From Chloroflexota bacterium (GTDB lineage Bacteria > Chloroflexota > Ktedonobacteria > Ktedonobacterales > JADMIN01), in contig JAJPKE010000023.1 of the NCBI GenBank assembly GCA_021323855.1, forward strand, positions 62,001 to 126,000: DNA of 64,000 nucleotides. Direction: 5' to 3'. The position numbers and the translations under genes are program-made. The notes below the pieces were generated by a model. It was not told the DNA's origin, did no database searches, and saw nothing but the letters and a program-made list of their open reading frames with translations. Shown here in pieces: positions 14,264 through 23,588 of this stretch (position 1 is the stretch's first letter; each line of letters opens with the position of its first letter).

Positions 14264-16975
14264 ATGAGCAACATCATGGACGAAGGCAACGAGCGGGATG
14301 CGAACAAACGGCAACGATTTGTCTCCCGCCGTGATGGTTCCTCATCGTCTTCGTCGTCTTCATCTTCACAACGCGCTGGGCGCGCTTCATCACGCTCTGG
14401 AAATACTGGCCGTGGGCAGGATCGCCGCAATCAGCGCGATGCGCAGGATACGCGCTCTACCCAGCAGAAGGGCAATAGCGCCAGTAATAGCGCCAACCAG
14501 GACGCCGACGAACTGGACGCTGGTTGGGAAACAGGCACCTGGGATACCGGCTGGGCGACCGATTACACGCCAAGCGTCTCTGCTCCGGCGCGGCCATCTG
14601 CCGATTGGAACGCCGGAGCTGGTGCGGGAAACACCCTCTGGACGCCGGGCCGGCGCGACGCCAACGAAGATGCGCTCACGCAGACATTGAACAACACGCT
14701 GGCACGGTTGGGGAACGTTGGTGAACCGCTGACACGGCTGGCGCGGGTGCGTCTGCTGCTGCGCCGTCGCCCCGCCGCCGCTGCTTTGCTCGCGTTCTTC
14801 CTGCTGGGGTTCCTGCTCACCTGCTGCGCGCCGCTGCTGCCCGTCTTGCGGCTGGGTAGTGACACGCTCGATGCCTACCAGCGCGCGCAAAATCTGCAAG
14901 CGCTGTTCGCGGACGGCACCTCCTCGCTGCTCAATACGGCAAAATTACAGGAAGCGCAGCAGCAGATGGATGGGTTGAGCCATGACCTCTATGAGATCAA
15001 CAGTCTGGTAAACGTGGCAGGTGCGCCGCTGAGCGCCATCAGCCCGCAAGTGCGTGACCTGCGTCTCCTGGCGCGCATCGGCTTCGACCTTTCCTCGTCG
15101 GGAGATGAGGGGCTGCAAGTGGCGCGAACCATCCTGACGCCACTGCAAGGTGGTGCGCTGGCCGCCGATGACACTACCCCCGGTCTCACACAGGCAGACA
15201 TCGCCCAGGCGCAACAGGTCCTGGCAGACGCAAGCAGCCGCGTGCAGGATGCGCTGGCCGCATATAACCAGCTCGACCGCAACGCACTACCAGGTCCGCT
15301 CCGCCCCGGCACCAAGCTGGGCAATTATTTACAATTGTTACCCATTATGCCCCAAGTGCTGGGCGAACTCACGACGCTGATGAACAGCGTGCCGGCGCTG
15401 CTGGGCATTGGGCAGCCAGCGTATTATCTGGTGCTGGCAATGGACCGCTCCGAGTTGCGTCCGATTGGTGGCTTCACCGGCAATTACGGCATCCTGACGT
15501 TGGTAGGTGGTAAGCAATCGGCGCAATACCCCTTGTCGCTGAGCAACGTCTATACCCTGGATGGTCAATATTTCCAAACATCCATCACAAAAGCTGATAA
15601 AGCAGTAGATTGCTATGGCCGTGGCGTCCAGCCGCCGGAATATTACTGGTGGTGGCCCTATCGCAATCTCGGTTGCAAGTACGGTTGGGGGCTGCGTGAT
15701 ATTGGCCTCTCGCCCAGTTTCCCACTCAACGCACAATCGGCAATGGCCATCGTCGAGCAGACACCAGGGCAGTTGCCGCCGACGCCAGGCGCGCAATTGC
15801 AGGGAGTGATTGCATTTACCCCTATCCTGATTGAAAAACTGATGCAGATTACCGGCCCGATTTCCTTGCCACAATGGACATCGGACCTGGTGACACCCAC
15901 CAATCTGGAGTATCTCATCCATAAGTTCCAACTGCTTCAGACGCCCAAAGATCAAGACCGCAAAGCCTTCACGCATGATCTTTCAGCCGTCATGCTGGCA
16001 AAGATCAAATCCATGCACGGCGAGCAACTGAAACGAGTGATTGACGTGGCGACGCAGGCGCTCAAGAGCAAAGACTTGCAGGTGTATTTCCGTGATCCCC
16101 ACGCTGAACTGATCCTGCAACAGTTAGGGCTATCCGGAGCTATTCGTACCGGCTCAGGCGACGGCTTCTATGTCGTGGATACCAACGACGGCGGCGACAA
16201 AGCCAATACGTTCGTCTCGGAGCAGCAGACCGACGTGGTAACACTGCTGCCCAACGGTGGCGCTATCCATCATCTGCGCATCGCCGTTACCTATAATCGG
16301 CATGGCCTCGTCTTCGGCAATGGCGTTGACGACTACAACGACATGCAGCGTGTCTACTTGCCGGGCGACGCGACCATTCTGGGCTACTCTGGCTTCAATC
16401 CACCGGCATATTCAGGCGTTGGCGTCACTTGTAGCACCTTTGTCTCGACGATTGCGACGGACTGCGCCAGCGATAATGGTATCCACGCCTTTACGACGCC
16501 AACCACGGCCAGCGACGTGCCCGGGCGGACAATGGTGATGGGCGCACTCACAGTCAACTGCGGTGCAAGCGCCAGCTTGCTTGCGACCAACACTCCTGAC
16601 GACAGCTATGCCTGCGGGAACACACCACAATCACAGACACGGACGGTCTATATCGAATGGTATACGCCGCATGCCTTCACAATGGACGCCAACGGCCACG
16701 GCGCCTATAGCGAGGTGGTGGAGAAAGAGCCAGGAAGCGCCGATTTCTTGCTCAATGCTGGCAATTATCTGACGGTGTACGTAGATATGAGCCAGTTACA
16801 CAGCAGCCACCCCAACACGAATACCATCATCGTGCCTGCGCCCGTCTTTGATCACAGCAGCGAGAGCTTTGTTGATTCAGGTGTCTTCCAGCAGATCATC
16901 GGCAACCTCCAGCCTATCAGCGGATTCGACAACGCGCGGCTTGATAGCGATATGACGGTCTCGGTCTCGTTCTAA
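14264..16975 (+). CDS. DUF4012 domain membrane protein
   Basis: Large protein of about 903 residues. The first 160 residues are cytoplasmic and disordered, with a run of ten Ser near 26-35 and many Arg/Gln. One membrane helix follows (AAALLAFFLLGFLLTCCAPLL, about 172-192). The rest is extracellular: an alpha-helical part and then the DUF4012 core, recognisable by YYLVLAMDRSELRPIGGFTG near 390-410. Family proteins occur in Actinobacteria and Chloroflexi and sit near surface polysaccharide or cell-envelope genes; no such neighbour is present here. Biochemical function is not known. Start follows GGAAAG. Two leader hairpins lie upstream. Confidence 0.85.
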   Translation: MSNIMDEGNERDANKRQRFVSRRDGSSSSSSSSSSQRAGRASSRSGNTGRGQDRRNQRDAQDTRSTQQKGNSASNSANQDADELDAGWETGTWDTGWATDYTPSVSAPARPSADWNAGAGAGNTLWTPGRRDANEDALTQTLNNTLARLGNVGEPLTRLARVRLLLRRRPAAAALLAFFLLGFLLTCCAPLLPVLRLGSDTLDAYQRAQNLQALFADGTSSLLNTAKLQEAQQQMDGLSHDLYEINSLVNVAGAPLSAISPQVRDLRLLARIGFDLSSSGDEGLQVARTILTPLQGGALAADDTTPGLTQADIAQAQQVLADASSRVQDALAAYNQLDRNALPGPLRPGTKLGNYLQLLPIMPQVLGELTTLMNSVPALLGIGQPAYYLVLAMDRSELRPIGGFTGNYGILTLVGGKQSAQYPLSLSNVYTLDGQYFQTSITKADKAVDCYGRGVQPPEYYWWWPYRNLGCKYGWGLRDIGLSPSFPLNAQSAMAIVEQTPGQLPPTPGAQLQGVIAFTPILIEKLMQITGPISLPQWTSDLVTPTNLEYLIHKFQLLQTPKDQDRKAFTHDLSAVMLAKIKSMHGEQLKRVIDVATQALKSKDLQVYFRDPHAELILQQLGLSGAIRTGSGDGFYVVDTNDGGDKANTFVSEQQTDVVTLLPNGGAIHHLRIAVTYNRHGLVFGNGVDDYNDMQRVYLPGDATILGYSGFNPPAYSGVGVTCSTFVSTIATDCASDNGIHAFTTPTTASDVPGRTMVMGALTVNCGASASLLATNTPDDSYACGNTPQSQTRTVYIEWYTPHAFTMDANGHGAYSEVVEKEPGSADFLLNAGNYLTVYVDMSQLHSSHPNTNTIIVPAPVFDHSSESFVDSGVFQQIIGNLQPISGFDNARLDSDMTVSVSF

Positions 16976-17289
16976 ACGCCGATGCCGCTCCATCAGGGAA
17001 ACGCTTACGATGTGACTAAGGTCGCAGCCTGATGGAACGTCGCTGGTAACATATCTTAATGGGATAAAACAGTGCGCGTCGTTTTTGCGCCTCTTATCTC
17101 AGCAGGTGTGAAGAATCTCAGCGCAGGTCTCAGATGGCATGGCGTGTGCGGCTTCCTGCGGGATAGCGGAAATCGCGGAGATAGCGGAAATCAGCGCCGC
17201 CAGCCGCTGGCCGCGAGCGCACTATCGTCAGCATACGAGCAACGGAAAGGCCGCAAGAGCGAACGCAAGCACAGGTGGAGGCTGGACGA
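16976..17289. other. intergenic region with an 18-bp-period direct repeat
   Basis: Holds an imperfect hairpin TCCATCAGG/CCTGATGGA (16989-17036) with a 30-base loop after the DUF4012 stop, and a direct repeat GATAGCGGAAATC at 17162-17174 and 17180-17192, 100 bases ahead of the redox cluster. No convincing small gene. Confidence 0.4.
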
Positions 17290-18504
17290 ATGGCGCAGAC
17301 GACAATGGGGCGTGAGAGCAAACGCGCCACACGGATAGAGACCAGAGGGGCGCCGCTGCGCGAGCGGGTGGCGCCGCGCACGAAAGCCATTATCGCTGGG
17401 GTGGTGGCTGGCGCAATCGTTGTAGGGCTGATCGCCGCCGGATCGCGCGGCTTTCACTGGTTCGACGCCGCGCTCATCGGCTACGCCGTCGCCACCGTCT
17501 TTGCTGTCGCCGCCGTTACCTACAAATACACTTTCTGGCTGATGCGGCCTCCCACCGGACGCTACTTCTGGCGAAGCTGGCAACTTTTCTTCTCGTATGA
17601 AAACTTCAAGCGGTATACGCCGCTGATTCCGCGCGCCATTCTCGATCTCTTTCTCCAGCAGTTCATTCGCAAGCGCACAGTCTACCGCTGGATCACCCAT
17701 CAGTGCATCTTCTGGGGTGTGGTGCTTTCCTGCGCCATCACCTTCCCACTGACCTTTGGCTGGCTGCGCTTCACCCAGACCACCGGCGGACTCTACCAGA
17801 TGTGGGTCTTTGGCTTCCAGTTGTTCTCTTTCGACGCCTATACGCCATTCGCCTGGGTGCTATATCATGCGCTGGACCTGACGGCGGCGTTGCTGCTGAT
17901 TGGCCTGATCCTGGCGTTTCACCGGCGCTTTCATGATCTCGCGTTGATTGCCGTACAGCGGTTCCGCTTCGATCTCGTGCCGCTGGCGTTGCTCTTTACC
18001 ATTGTCATCACTGGCCTCGCCCTGACGGTGGATAGCACCTTCTTCAACGGCGCATTCTACTGGTTCATCTCGCTGACCCATGAAGCGGTGGTCGTTCTCT
18101 GGTTGATCTCGCTACCGTTCGGCAAGTTCTTCCACATCATCGAGCGTCCGGCAACCGTCGGCATTGAACTCTACTGGCGCACCGGCGCGGATACCGAATT
18201 GGCTGCCTGCAAACGTTGCGGCAGAAAGTTCCTGCCCCTGCGCTTCGTCACCGACCTCAAGCGGACGCTTTACTCTGTCGGGGAAAACTACGCAGTTCAG
18301 TCGCCAGCAAAAACAAGCCAGGCAGTGAAAACCACAGAGACCGCACCTGCTTTGCCGGGCAGTGAGGCGCCGGGCACGCCGCCGGAAACCGCAGCGGCGA
18401 CCAGCATGGCCTGGTGGCAGGATTTTTGCCCCGAATGTAAGCGTGTGATGCGCGCTGAGGCAAATCTGGCGGCGTTGGGGCGGCGCGGCAACCAGTTCTT
18501 GTAG
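17290..18504 (+). CDS. NarI-like membrane cytochrome b subunit with C-terminal zinc ribbon
   Basis: Integral membrane protein of about 404 residues with five to six helices. Pattern resembles NarI/DsrM di-haem cytochrome b: candidate haem ligands are His in THQCIFWG, VLYHALDLTAA, SLTHEAVVVLW and KFFHIIERP, the last block matching the NarI ending FPFTKLVHIF. After the helices comes a soluble domain with CKRCGRKF and, about 95 residues later, CPECKRVM, a split zinc ribbon or Fe-S site. Likely the quinol-oxidising anchor of the molybdoenzyme encoded 69 bases downstream. ATG 17290 is chosen with GGAGG eight bases upstream. The NarI assignment rests on topology and His spacing. Confidence 0.65.
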   Translation: MAQTTMGRESKRATRIETRGAPLRERVAPRTKAIIAGVVAGAIVVGLIAAGSRGFHWFDAALIGYAVATVFAVAAVTYKYTFWLMRPPTGRYFWRSWQLFFSYENFKRYTPLIPRAILDLFLQQFIRKRTVYRWITHQCIFWGVVLSCAITFPLTFGWLRFTQTTGGLYQMWVFGFQLFSFDAYTPFAWVLYHALDLTAALLLIGLILAFHRRFHDLALIAVQRFRFDLVPLALLFTIVITGLALTVDSTFFNGAFYWFISLTHEAVVVLWLISLPFGKFFHIIERPATVGIELYWRTGADTELAACKRCGRKFLPLRFVTDLKRTLYSVGENYAVQSPAKTSQAVKTTETAPALPGSEAPGTPPETAAATSMAWWQDFCPECKRVMRAEANLAALGRRGNQFL

Positions 18505-18573
18505 CCGCGAGCGAACATCTGTGATAAGCCGGATCTGTGCGTGAGGATTCGTAAAGATTGAGGACTAGCAAGC

Positions 18574-20859
18574 ATGAGTGTTGACTGGCATAATTTCCGC
18601 CCGCAAGGAGTGGAAACCTACGACTTTCATAGTGGCCGCCCGAAAGAGACGCCCTGGGATAGCGAAGAACAAATTGATCGCTATGTGCCAACCCATTGCT
18701 GCTACTGCGGCGTGCAGTGTGGCATGTATCTCAAGGTTGCCGGCGATAAGGTGGTTGGCGTTGAGCCACGCGAAGATTTCCCGGTCAATCACGGCATGCT
18801 CTGCCCCAAAGGCGCGACGGCCTACCAAACCGTCAATCATCCAGACCGGCTCACCTATCCGTTGATGCGGCGCAAGGGCAAGAACAGCCCACTTGAACGC
18901 GCCACCTGGGACGAGGCCCTTGACACCATCGCCCGGCGCTTCCGCGAGATTCAAGCGCAGCATGGCAACGATGCCGTTTCGATTTATAGCGGCTCGTCCA
19001 TGACCAACGAGAAATGCTACCTCATGGGCAAGTTTGCCCGCGTCGCCGTCGGCACACGCCATACCGACTATAACGGTCGCCTCTGCATGTCCTCGGCCAC
19101 CGGCGCAAATGAGCGGTCGCTCGGCATTGACCGAGCCGCGAATCCCATCACTGATATGCTGCACGCCGATGTCATCTTTGTGGTCGGCGCGAACGTCGGC
19201 GAGTGCTTTCCCATCGTTACGAGCTGGCTCTGGAAGGCGCGCGACCGTGGTTGCAAGCTGATCGTCGCGGACCCGCGCCAGACGCCGATAGCCCGCACCG
19301 CCGACATCTATCTGCCGCTGCGCCCCGGCACGGATTCCGCGCTGCTCAACGCCATGCTCAACGTCGTCATCCGCGAAGGGCTGGTGGACGAAGAGTTTAT
19401 CGCCGCGCGCACGAATGGCTGGGAAGAAACCAGGTCGCTGGCGCTGCAATATGACCCCGAACAGGTGGCGAAGATTTGCGGGCTACGCGCCGATGCCATC
19501 ATTGAGGCGGCGCGGCTCTATGGCCGGGCGAAAGCGGCCATGATCTACACTGCGCGTGGCCTGGAACACCAGAGCAAGGGCGTGGACAATGGCGTCGCCT
19601 GCGCCAACCTGGCGCTCGCCACCGGCAACTTTGGCCACCCCGGTGCGGGCTATATGACGCTCACCGGCCAGGGCAACGGTCAGGGTGGGCGCGAGATGGG
19701 GCAGAAAGCCTCGCAATTGCCCGGCGAACGTGACATCGAAGACCCCGAAGACCGCGCCTATATCTGCTCGGTCTGGGGCATAGATGAGAACGACCTGCCA
19801 CACTCTGGCTATCCGGCGACGTTGCAGATTCCGGCGATGCTGCGCCAGGAGATTCGCGCCTGCTTCATGATCTGCTCAAATCCGATGGTTTCACTGCCAG
19901 ACCAGCATACCGTCGAACGGGCGCTACGTGGACTCGATCTCTTCGTCGTCACTGACTTCTTCCTCTCCGAGACGGCGGAACTGGCGGATATCGTCCTGCC
20001 CGGTAGCGTATGGGCGGAAGATGAGGGAACCACGACCAGCCTGGAAGGGCGCGTCATCAAATACAATAAGGCAGTTGAGCCGCCGGGTGAAGCGCGACGC
20101 GACTGGGAAATCGTCTGTGATCTGGCGCGGCGGCTGGGCAAGGGGCAGTATTTCCCTTTCTCATCCGTCCGCGAGATATTCGATGAGATGCGCCTCTGCA
20201 CCAAAGGCGCAAAAGCCGACTATTGGGGCATCACCTACGAAAAGATAGACGCGCAGAACGGCGTCTTCTGGCCCTGCCCCACGCCTGAAAGCGTTGGCAC
20301 ACCACGCCTGTATGAAGAGCGGTTCGGCTTCCCGGACGGCAAGGCGCGCTTCAATCCCATCTACTACATTCCCCCGGCGGAAGAACCGGACGGCGAGTAT
20401 CCGATGGTGCTGACCACCGGACGTGTGATCTATCACTATCTCTCTGGCAATCAGACCCGCCGGACACCGTTCCTGAAGGAGATGGCCCCCTATCCCTGGG
20501 TGGAGATTCACCAGGAGACGGCTGATCGGTTGGGCATACGTGATAACGATTGGGTGCAGGTGCGCACGCGACGCGGCGAGATGACGGCTCCGGCGCTGGT
20601 CGTGCGCTCGATTCGCCCGGATACGATCTTCATTCCCTATCACTATGGGCATAGCCAGGCGGCGAATATCCTCACCAACCCAGTGCTGGAGCCGATGATG
20701 AAGATACCGGAATACAAGGTCTGCGCCGCCGCGATTGCCCGCACGGAACAGGCTCCGGACTGGGCGGCAGAGGTAAACCCGGCGGTGCTGGCCGCTGCGC
20801 TACGCAAGCGCCATGAGTTGCCCAGCGCCAGCGACAGTCCGAGGCCGACGTTGCGCTAA
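18574..20859 (+). CDS. molybdopterin oxidoreductase catalytic subunit (assimilatory nitrate reductase/formate dehydrogenase-like)
   Basis: Mo-bisMGD enzyme of the DMSO reductase family, 761 residues. N-terminal [4Fe-4S] site CCYCGVQCGM with a fourth Cys in LCPKGATAY; the Mo domain has NGRLCMSSATGA, where Cys is the likely Mo ligand as in Nas/Nap nitrate reductases (formate dehydrogenase often has Sec/Cys followed by HGPS). MGD blocks IVADPRQTPIA, GNFGHPGAG and LTTGRVIYHYLSGNQTRR are present. No Tat signal, so cytoplasmic. Reaction is most likely nitrate reduction, but substrate cannot be fixed from sequence. It heads toward a four-cluster ferredoxin and a Rieske gene in the same operon. Confidence 0.88.
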   Translation: MSVDWHNFRPQGVETYDFHSGRPKETPWDSEEQIDRYVPTHCCYCGVQCGMYLKVAGDKVVGVEPREDFPVNHGMLCPKGATAYQTVNHPDRLTYPLMRRKGKNSPLERATWDEALDTIARRFREIQAQHGNDAVSIYSGSSMTNEKCYLMGKFARVAVGTRHTDYNGRLCMSSATGANERSLGIDRAANPITDMLHADVIFVVGANVGECFPIVTSWLWKARDRGCKLIVADPRQTPIARTADIYLPLRPGTDSALLNAMLNVVIREGLVDEEFIAARTNGWEETRSLALQYDPEQVAKICGLRADAIIEAARLYGRAKAAMIYTARGLEHQSKGVDNGVACANLALATGNFGHPGAGYMTLTGQGNGQGGREMGQKASQLPGERDIEDPEDRAYICSVWGIDENDLPHSGYPATLQIPAMLRQEIRACFMICSNPMVSLPDQHTVERALRGLDLFVVTDFFLSETAELADIVLPGSVWAEDEGTTTSLEGRVIKYNKAVEPPGEARRDWEIVCDLARRLGKGQYFPFSSVREIFDEMRLCTKGAKADYWGITYEKIDAQNGVFWPCPTPESVGTPRLYEERFGFPDGKARFNPIYYIPPAEEPDGEYPMVLTTGRVIYHYLSGNQTRRTPFLKEMAPYPWVEIHQETADRLGIRDNDWVQVRTRRGEMTAPALVVRSIRPDTIFIPYHYGHSQAANILTNPVLEPMMKIPEYKVCAAAIARTEQAPDWAAEVNPAVLAAALRKRHELPSASDSPRPTLR

Positions 20860-20911
20860 CCTGAAATACGGGGAGTGAACGAGAGAAGATGAGAAGATAG
20901 AGGATACGACG

Positions 20912-21703
20912 ATGGCGGTAAAACGCATCTTCCTGGACCCGTCGCGCTGCATCGGCTGCCGCTCCTGTGTCACTGCCTGCCGCGAATGTGACACGCACAA
21001 GGGCGAGAGCATGATCTACATAGATTACGTGAATCGCGGCAATAGCGTGGCGACCTCGCCAACGCTCTGCATGCACTGCGAAGACCCGGTAGCGCCCTGC
21101 GCGCAGGTCTGCCCGGCGCAAGCTATCCTCATCAGCCCGGATGGCGTCGTGCATCAGGCGGATGAGGCACGCTGCATCCATTGCCAGAACTGCGTCTACG
21201 CCTGTCCGTTCGGTGTACCGAAGCTCGATGCCGAAAAGGAGTTTATGCGCAAGTGCAACCTCTGCTACGACCGCACCAGCGTTGGCAAAGGGCCGATGTG
21301 CGCGACTGTCTGCCCGACACAGGCGATCTTCTACGGCACATATGAGGAATGGGTGCTGGCGGGGCGCGGCCAGCAGGGCGCCAAGCCGGTGAATGTCTTC
21401 TACTTCGGCCAGCAACGGGTGCGCACACGCAACTATGTCGTGATGACCAACGAGGATGAGGCGCTCGATCTGATGGCGCTGGCGGAGGCGGCCATCGCAG
21501 GCAACGAGTCCGCCACACCAGAACCAACCGCAGGGCAGAACGCGACCACCTGGATCGGCTCCGCAGGCATCCCACAACGCGAAGCCCCGGCAAGCCCCTG
21601 GACGCCGCGCACGCCGGAGCCTGTCACGCCAACGAAACCGGCGAAGCCAGCGGGACCGGCGACGCCCAGCCCAGCCGAACCCAATCTGGTGCCGGTGCCG
21701 TAA
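20912..21703 (+). CDS. four-[4Fe-4S] ferredoxin-type electron transfer subunit (NrfC/DmsB-like)
   Basis: Electron relay subunit of about 263 residues. Sixteen Cys form four cubane sites: CIGCRSCVTAC, CMHCEDPVAPCAQVCP, CIHCQNCVYACP and CNLCYDRTSVGKGPMCATVCP. It is the usual partner of Mo-bisMGD enzymes, passing electrons between membrane subunit and active site. After residue 185 the chain is a Pro/Ala/Thr-rich tail ending in NLVPVP, not normal for the family and perhaps a docking segment. No signal peptide. Located 52 bases after the catalytic gene, with GAGGATACGACG before the ATG. Confidence 0.93.
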   Translation: MAVKRIFLDPSRCIGCRSCVTACRECDTHKGESMIYIDYVNRGNSVATSPTLCMHCEDPVAPCAQVCPAQAILISPDGVVHQADEARCIHCQNCVYACPFGVPKLDAEKEFMRKCNLCYDRTSVGKGPMCATVCPTQAIFYGTYEEWVLAGRGQQGAKPVNVFYFGQQRVRTRNYVVMTNEDEALDLMALAEAAIAGNESATPEPTAGQNATTWIGSAGIPQREAPASPWTPRTPEPVTPTKPAKPAGPATPSPAEPNLVPVP

Positions 21704-21769
21704 GCATGCCGTAAGCGTGCTGGCAAGCGGTTGACTGATAATTCCACGTGAAAGAGGAGTACAGATGTT

Positions 21770-22381
21770 ATGGCAGATACAACGGAGCGCGGAACGGACG
21801 GCACGGCAGCGACGCCGCAGGACAACGACAATACACCTATGCGGCGCACCCGCGAGCAACGCCGCCAGGCATCCGAATTGCGGCTGCGCAGGCGGGCGCA
21901 GGAGCAGCAATGGCGTGATGAGTTTCCCTATCACTGGCGTGCTGACGATCTGGTGACGCGCCGCGATACACTGCGCTTCCTGGTGGCGGGCAGCGGCGCG
22001 CTCTTCGTGGCAACCGCTGCGCTGGCGGTGGTCGGTAACGTCATCCCACAGGAAGCGGCGCCGATGGTGCGAATAGCAACGCTTGGCGAGCTGGCGAGCA
22101 ACCAGTCGAAGGTGTTCAACTATCCTGATAGCTTCGCGCAGGGCATCCTTATCAACCTGCCGGGCAAGGGATTGGTGGCATATAGCGATGTCTGCACGCA
22201 TCTCTCCTGCGCCGTCCTCTACGAACCCGATAAGCGCCGGCTGCACTGCCCCTGCCACGAAGGGTTGTTCGATGCGGCCACCGGCGAAGTGCTGGGCGGG
22301 CCACCATCACGCCCGCTGCCGCTCATTCAGTTGCAGATCATTGGCAACAATGTCTACGCCGTAAAGATGGTGAACCGATGA
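21770..22381 (+). CDS. Rieske [2Fe-2S] protein, membrane anchored
   Basis: Rieske iron-sulphur protein of about 203 residues. The cluster motifs CTHLSC and CPCHEG give the two Cys and two His ligands plus the stabilising disulphide Cys. An N-terminal polar region of about 65 residues precedes TRRDTLRFLVAGSGALFV, a twin-arginine motif leading into one membrane helix, so the Rieske domain probably faces outside. Such proteins normally belong to bc-type complexes, but here no cytochrome bc gene is present. Instead it lies in a Mo-enzyme operon. Its stop overlaps the start of the next gene (ATGA), implying translational coupling. Confidence 0.92.
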   Translation: MADTTERGTDGTAATPQDNDNTPMRRTREQRRQASELRLRRRAQEQQWRDEFPYHWRADDLVTRRDTLRFLVAGSGALFVATAALAVVGNVIPQEAAPMVRIATLGELASNQSKVFNYPDSFAQGILINLPGKGLVAYSDVCTHLSCAVLYEPDKRRLHCPCHEGLFDAATGEVLGGPPSRPLPLIQLQIIGNNVYAVKMVNR

Positions 22382-22827
22382 GCAATGACCAGAGCCTTAT
22401 TGAAGGCAGTGATGAAGGGGTCGTCTCGGACCTCATTGAATCGAATACCGAGCCATCTGAGGAACCTAACCTGCCTGCGCCAGTTGAAACCGGCGCCTCT
22501 GGTATCTTCCATGCCCCGCGCCAGCGCCAGCGTCGCCAGGCCAACCCCGATGATCCGTATCTGCGCCGCCCACGCCAGGGTCGCTACGGGCCACTGCCAG
22601 GACCAGACTACCTCGGCGCGCCGGGGCGCGTGGCGATTGTCCAGGGGCAGGTCTACATCGTCGGCCTGATTCTCGTCGCTCAGCTTTTCCTGGTGACGGT
22701 AGCCCTCTACCAGTTGCTTTCCGGCCAGCAACAGACCTTGTGGGCGATCATGGGCATCAGTTTTGCCGGATTCATCATTGCGCTGGTCGTCACGCTCTGG
22801 CCACGCCAGCGATCACAGGGCTATTAG
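22378..22827 (+). CDS. small two-helix membrane protein of the redox cluster
   Basis: About 149 residues. The first 85 are polar and disordered with an Arg-rich patch (RQRQRRQANPDDPYLRRPRQ). Two membrane helices follow (VYIVGLILVAQLFLVTVALY and ISFAGFIIALVVTLW). No known domain. The four-base overlap with the Rieske gene suggests the two products act together, possibly as a subunit or assembly factor. Nothing resembles haem-binding His in the helices. Confidence 0.75.
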   Translation: MSNDQSLIEGSDEGVVSDLIESNTEPSEEPNLPAPVETGASGIFHAPRQRQRRQANPDDPYLRRPRQGRYGPLPGPDYLGAPGRVAIVQGQVYIVGLILVAQLFLVTVALYQLLSGQQQTLWAIMGISFAGFIIALVVTLWPRQRSQGY

Positions 22828-22874
22828 ACGAGCGGGTTATTAACGGACTACCGGCCAGAGACGAGAGGGGCACT

Positions 22875-23588
22875 ATGCCAGACGATGACCAGCAACCAAC
22901 GAACACAACGCCATCGGAAAGCTGGCGCTACCGCATTGATCGGGAGCATCCCCTCGGCGGTGAGATGTCCGACATCGTGGGCGGCATCGTCAGGCGTGTA
23001 CAACTCCCCTGGTTGCTGCGCAACTATGCCAGCGTGCCGGTGCTGGCGATCTTCTCGTTCCTCAATGGCTTGCTCAGCATCGGCATCATGTCGTTCATCG
23101 CGCTGATTACCGGCTCGCCGTTTATTTTCCCTTCGCTCGGCCCAACCGCGTTTCTCTTCTTCTACACGCCGACCGCGCCGACCGCCTCACCGCGCAACAC
23201 GATCATCGGGCATGGCATCGGCGTCATCTTCGGCTACCTGAGCCTCGTCGTGACAGGTTTGACAACTGCTGGGCCGGCGATGGCCGTCGGCGTGACGTGG
23301 CCGCGCGTGATCGCGGCGGCGCTCTCGCTGGGGTTCACAGCAGGTGTGATGGTGCTGGTGAAGTCACCACATCCGCCCGCTGGCGCGACGACGCTGATTA
23401 TCGCGCTGGGCATCCTGACAAAACCCACGCAACTGTTGATCCTCATGCTGGCGGTGGTGGTGCTGACGGCGCAGGCATTCGTCATCAACCGGCTGGCGGG
23501 CATCCCGTATCCGCTCTGGAATCCCCGCCCAACGCCCCCGGAGCTACAGGCGGCAACCAGCGCCACGCAGGGACCCAAACGGTCATGA
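22875..23588 (+). CDS. HPP family integral membrane protein
   Basis: About 237 residues, four to five membrane helices. Family marks: SLGPTAFLFFYTPTAPTASP with the following NTIIGHGIGV, and KSPHPPAGATTLI, which gives the HPP name. Plant and cyanobacterial HPP proteins are reported nitrite transporters, which fits a nitrate-reducing role for the operon; transport here is inference. ATG 22875 is the start, after GAGGGG; longer frames upstream overlap the previous gene. The 3' end overlaps the convergent gene by 6 bases. Last gene of the cluster. Confidence 0.88.
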   Translation: MPDDDQQPTNTTPSESWRYRIDREHPLGGEMSDIVGGIVRRVQLPWLLRNYASVPVLAIFSFLNGLLSIGIMSFIALITGSPFIFPSLGPTAFLFFYTPTAPTASPRNTIIGHGIGVIFGYLSLVVTGLTTAGPAMAVGVTWPRVIAAALSLGFTAGVMVLVKSPHPPAGATTLIIALGILTKPTQLLILMLAVVVLTAQAFVINRLAGIPYPLWNPRPTPPELQAATSATQGPKRS

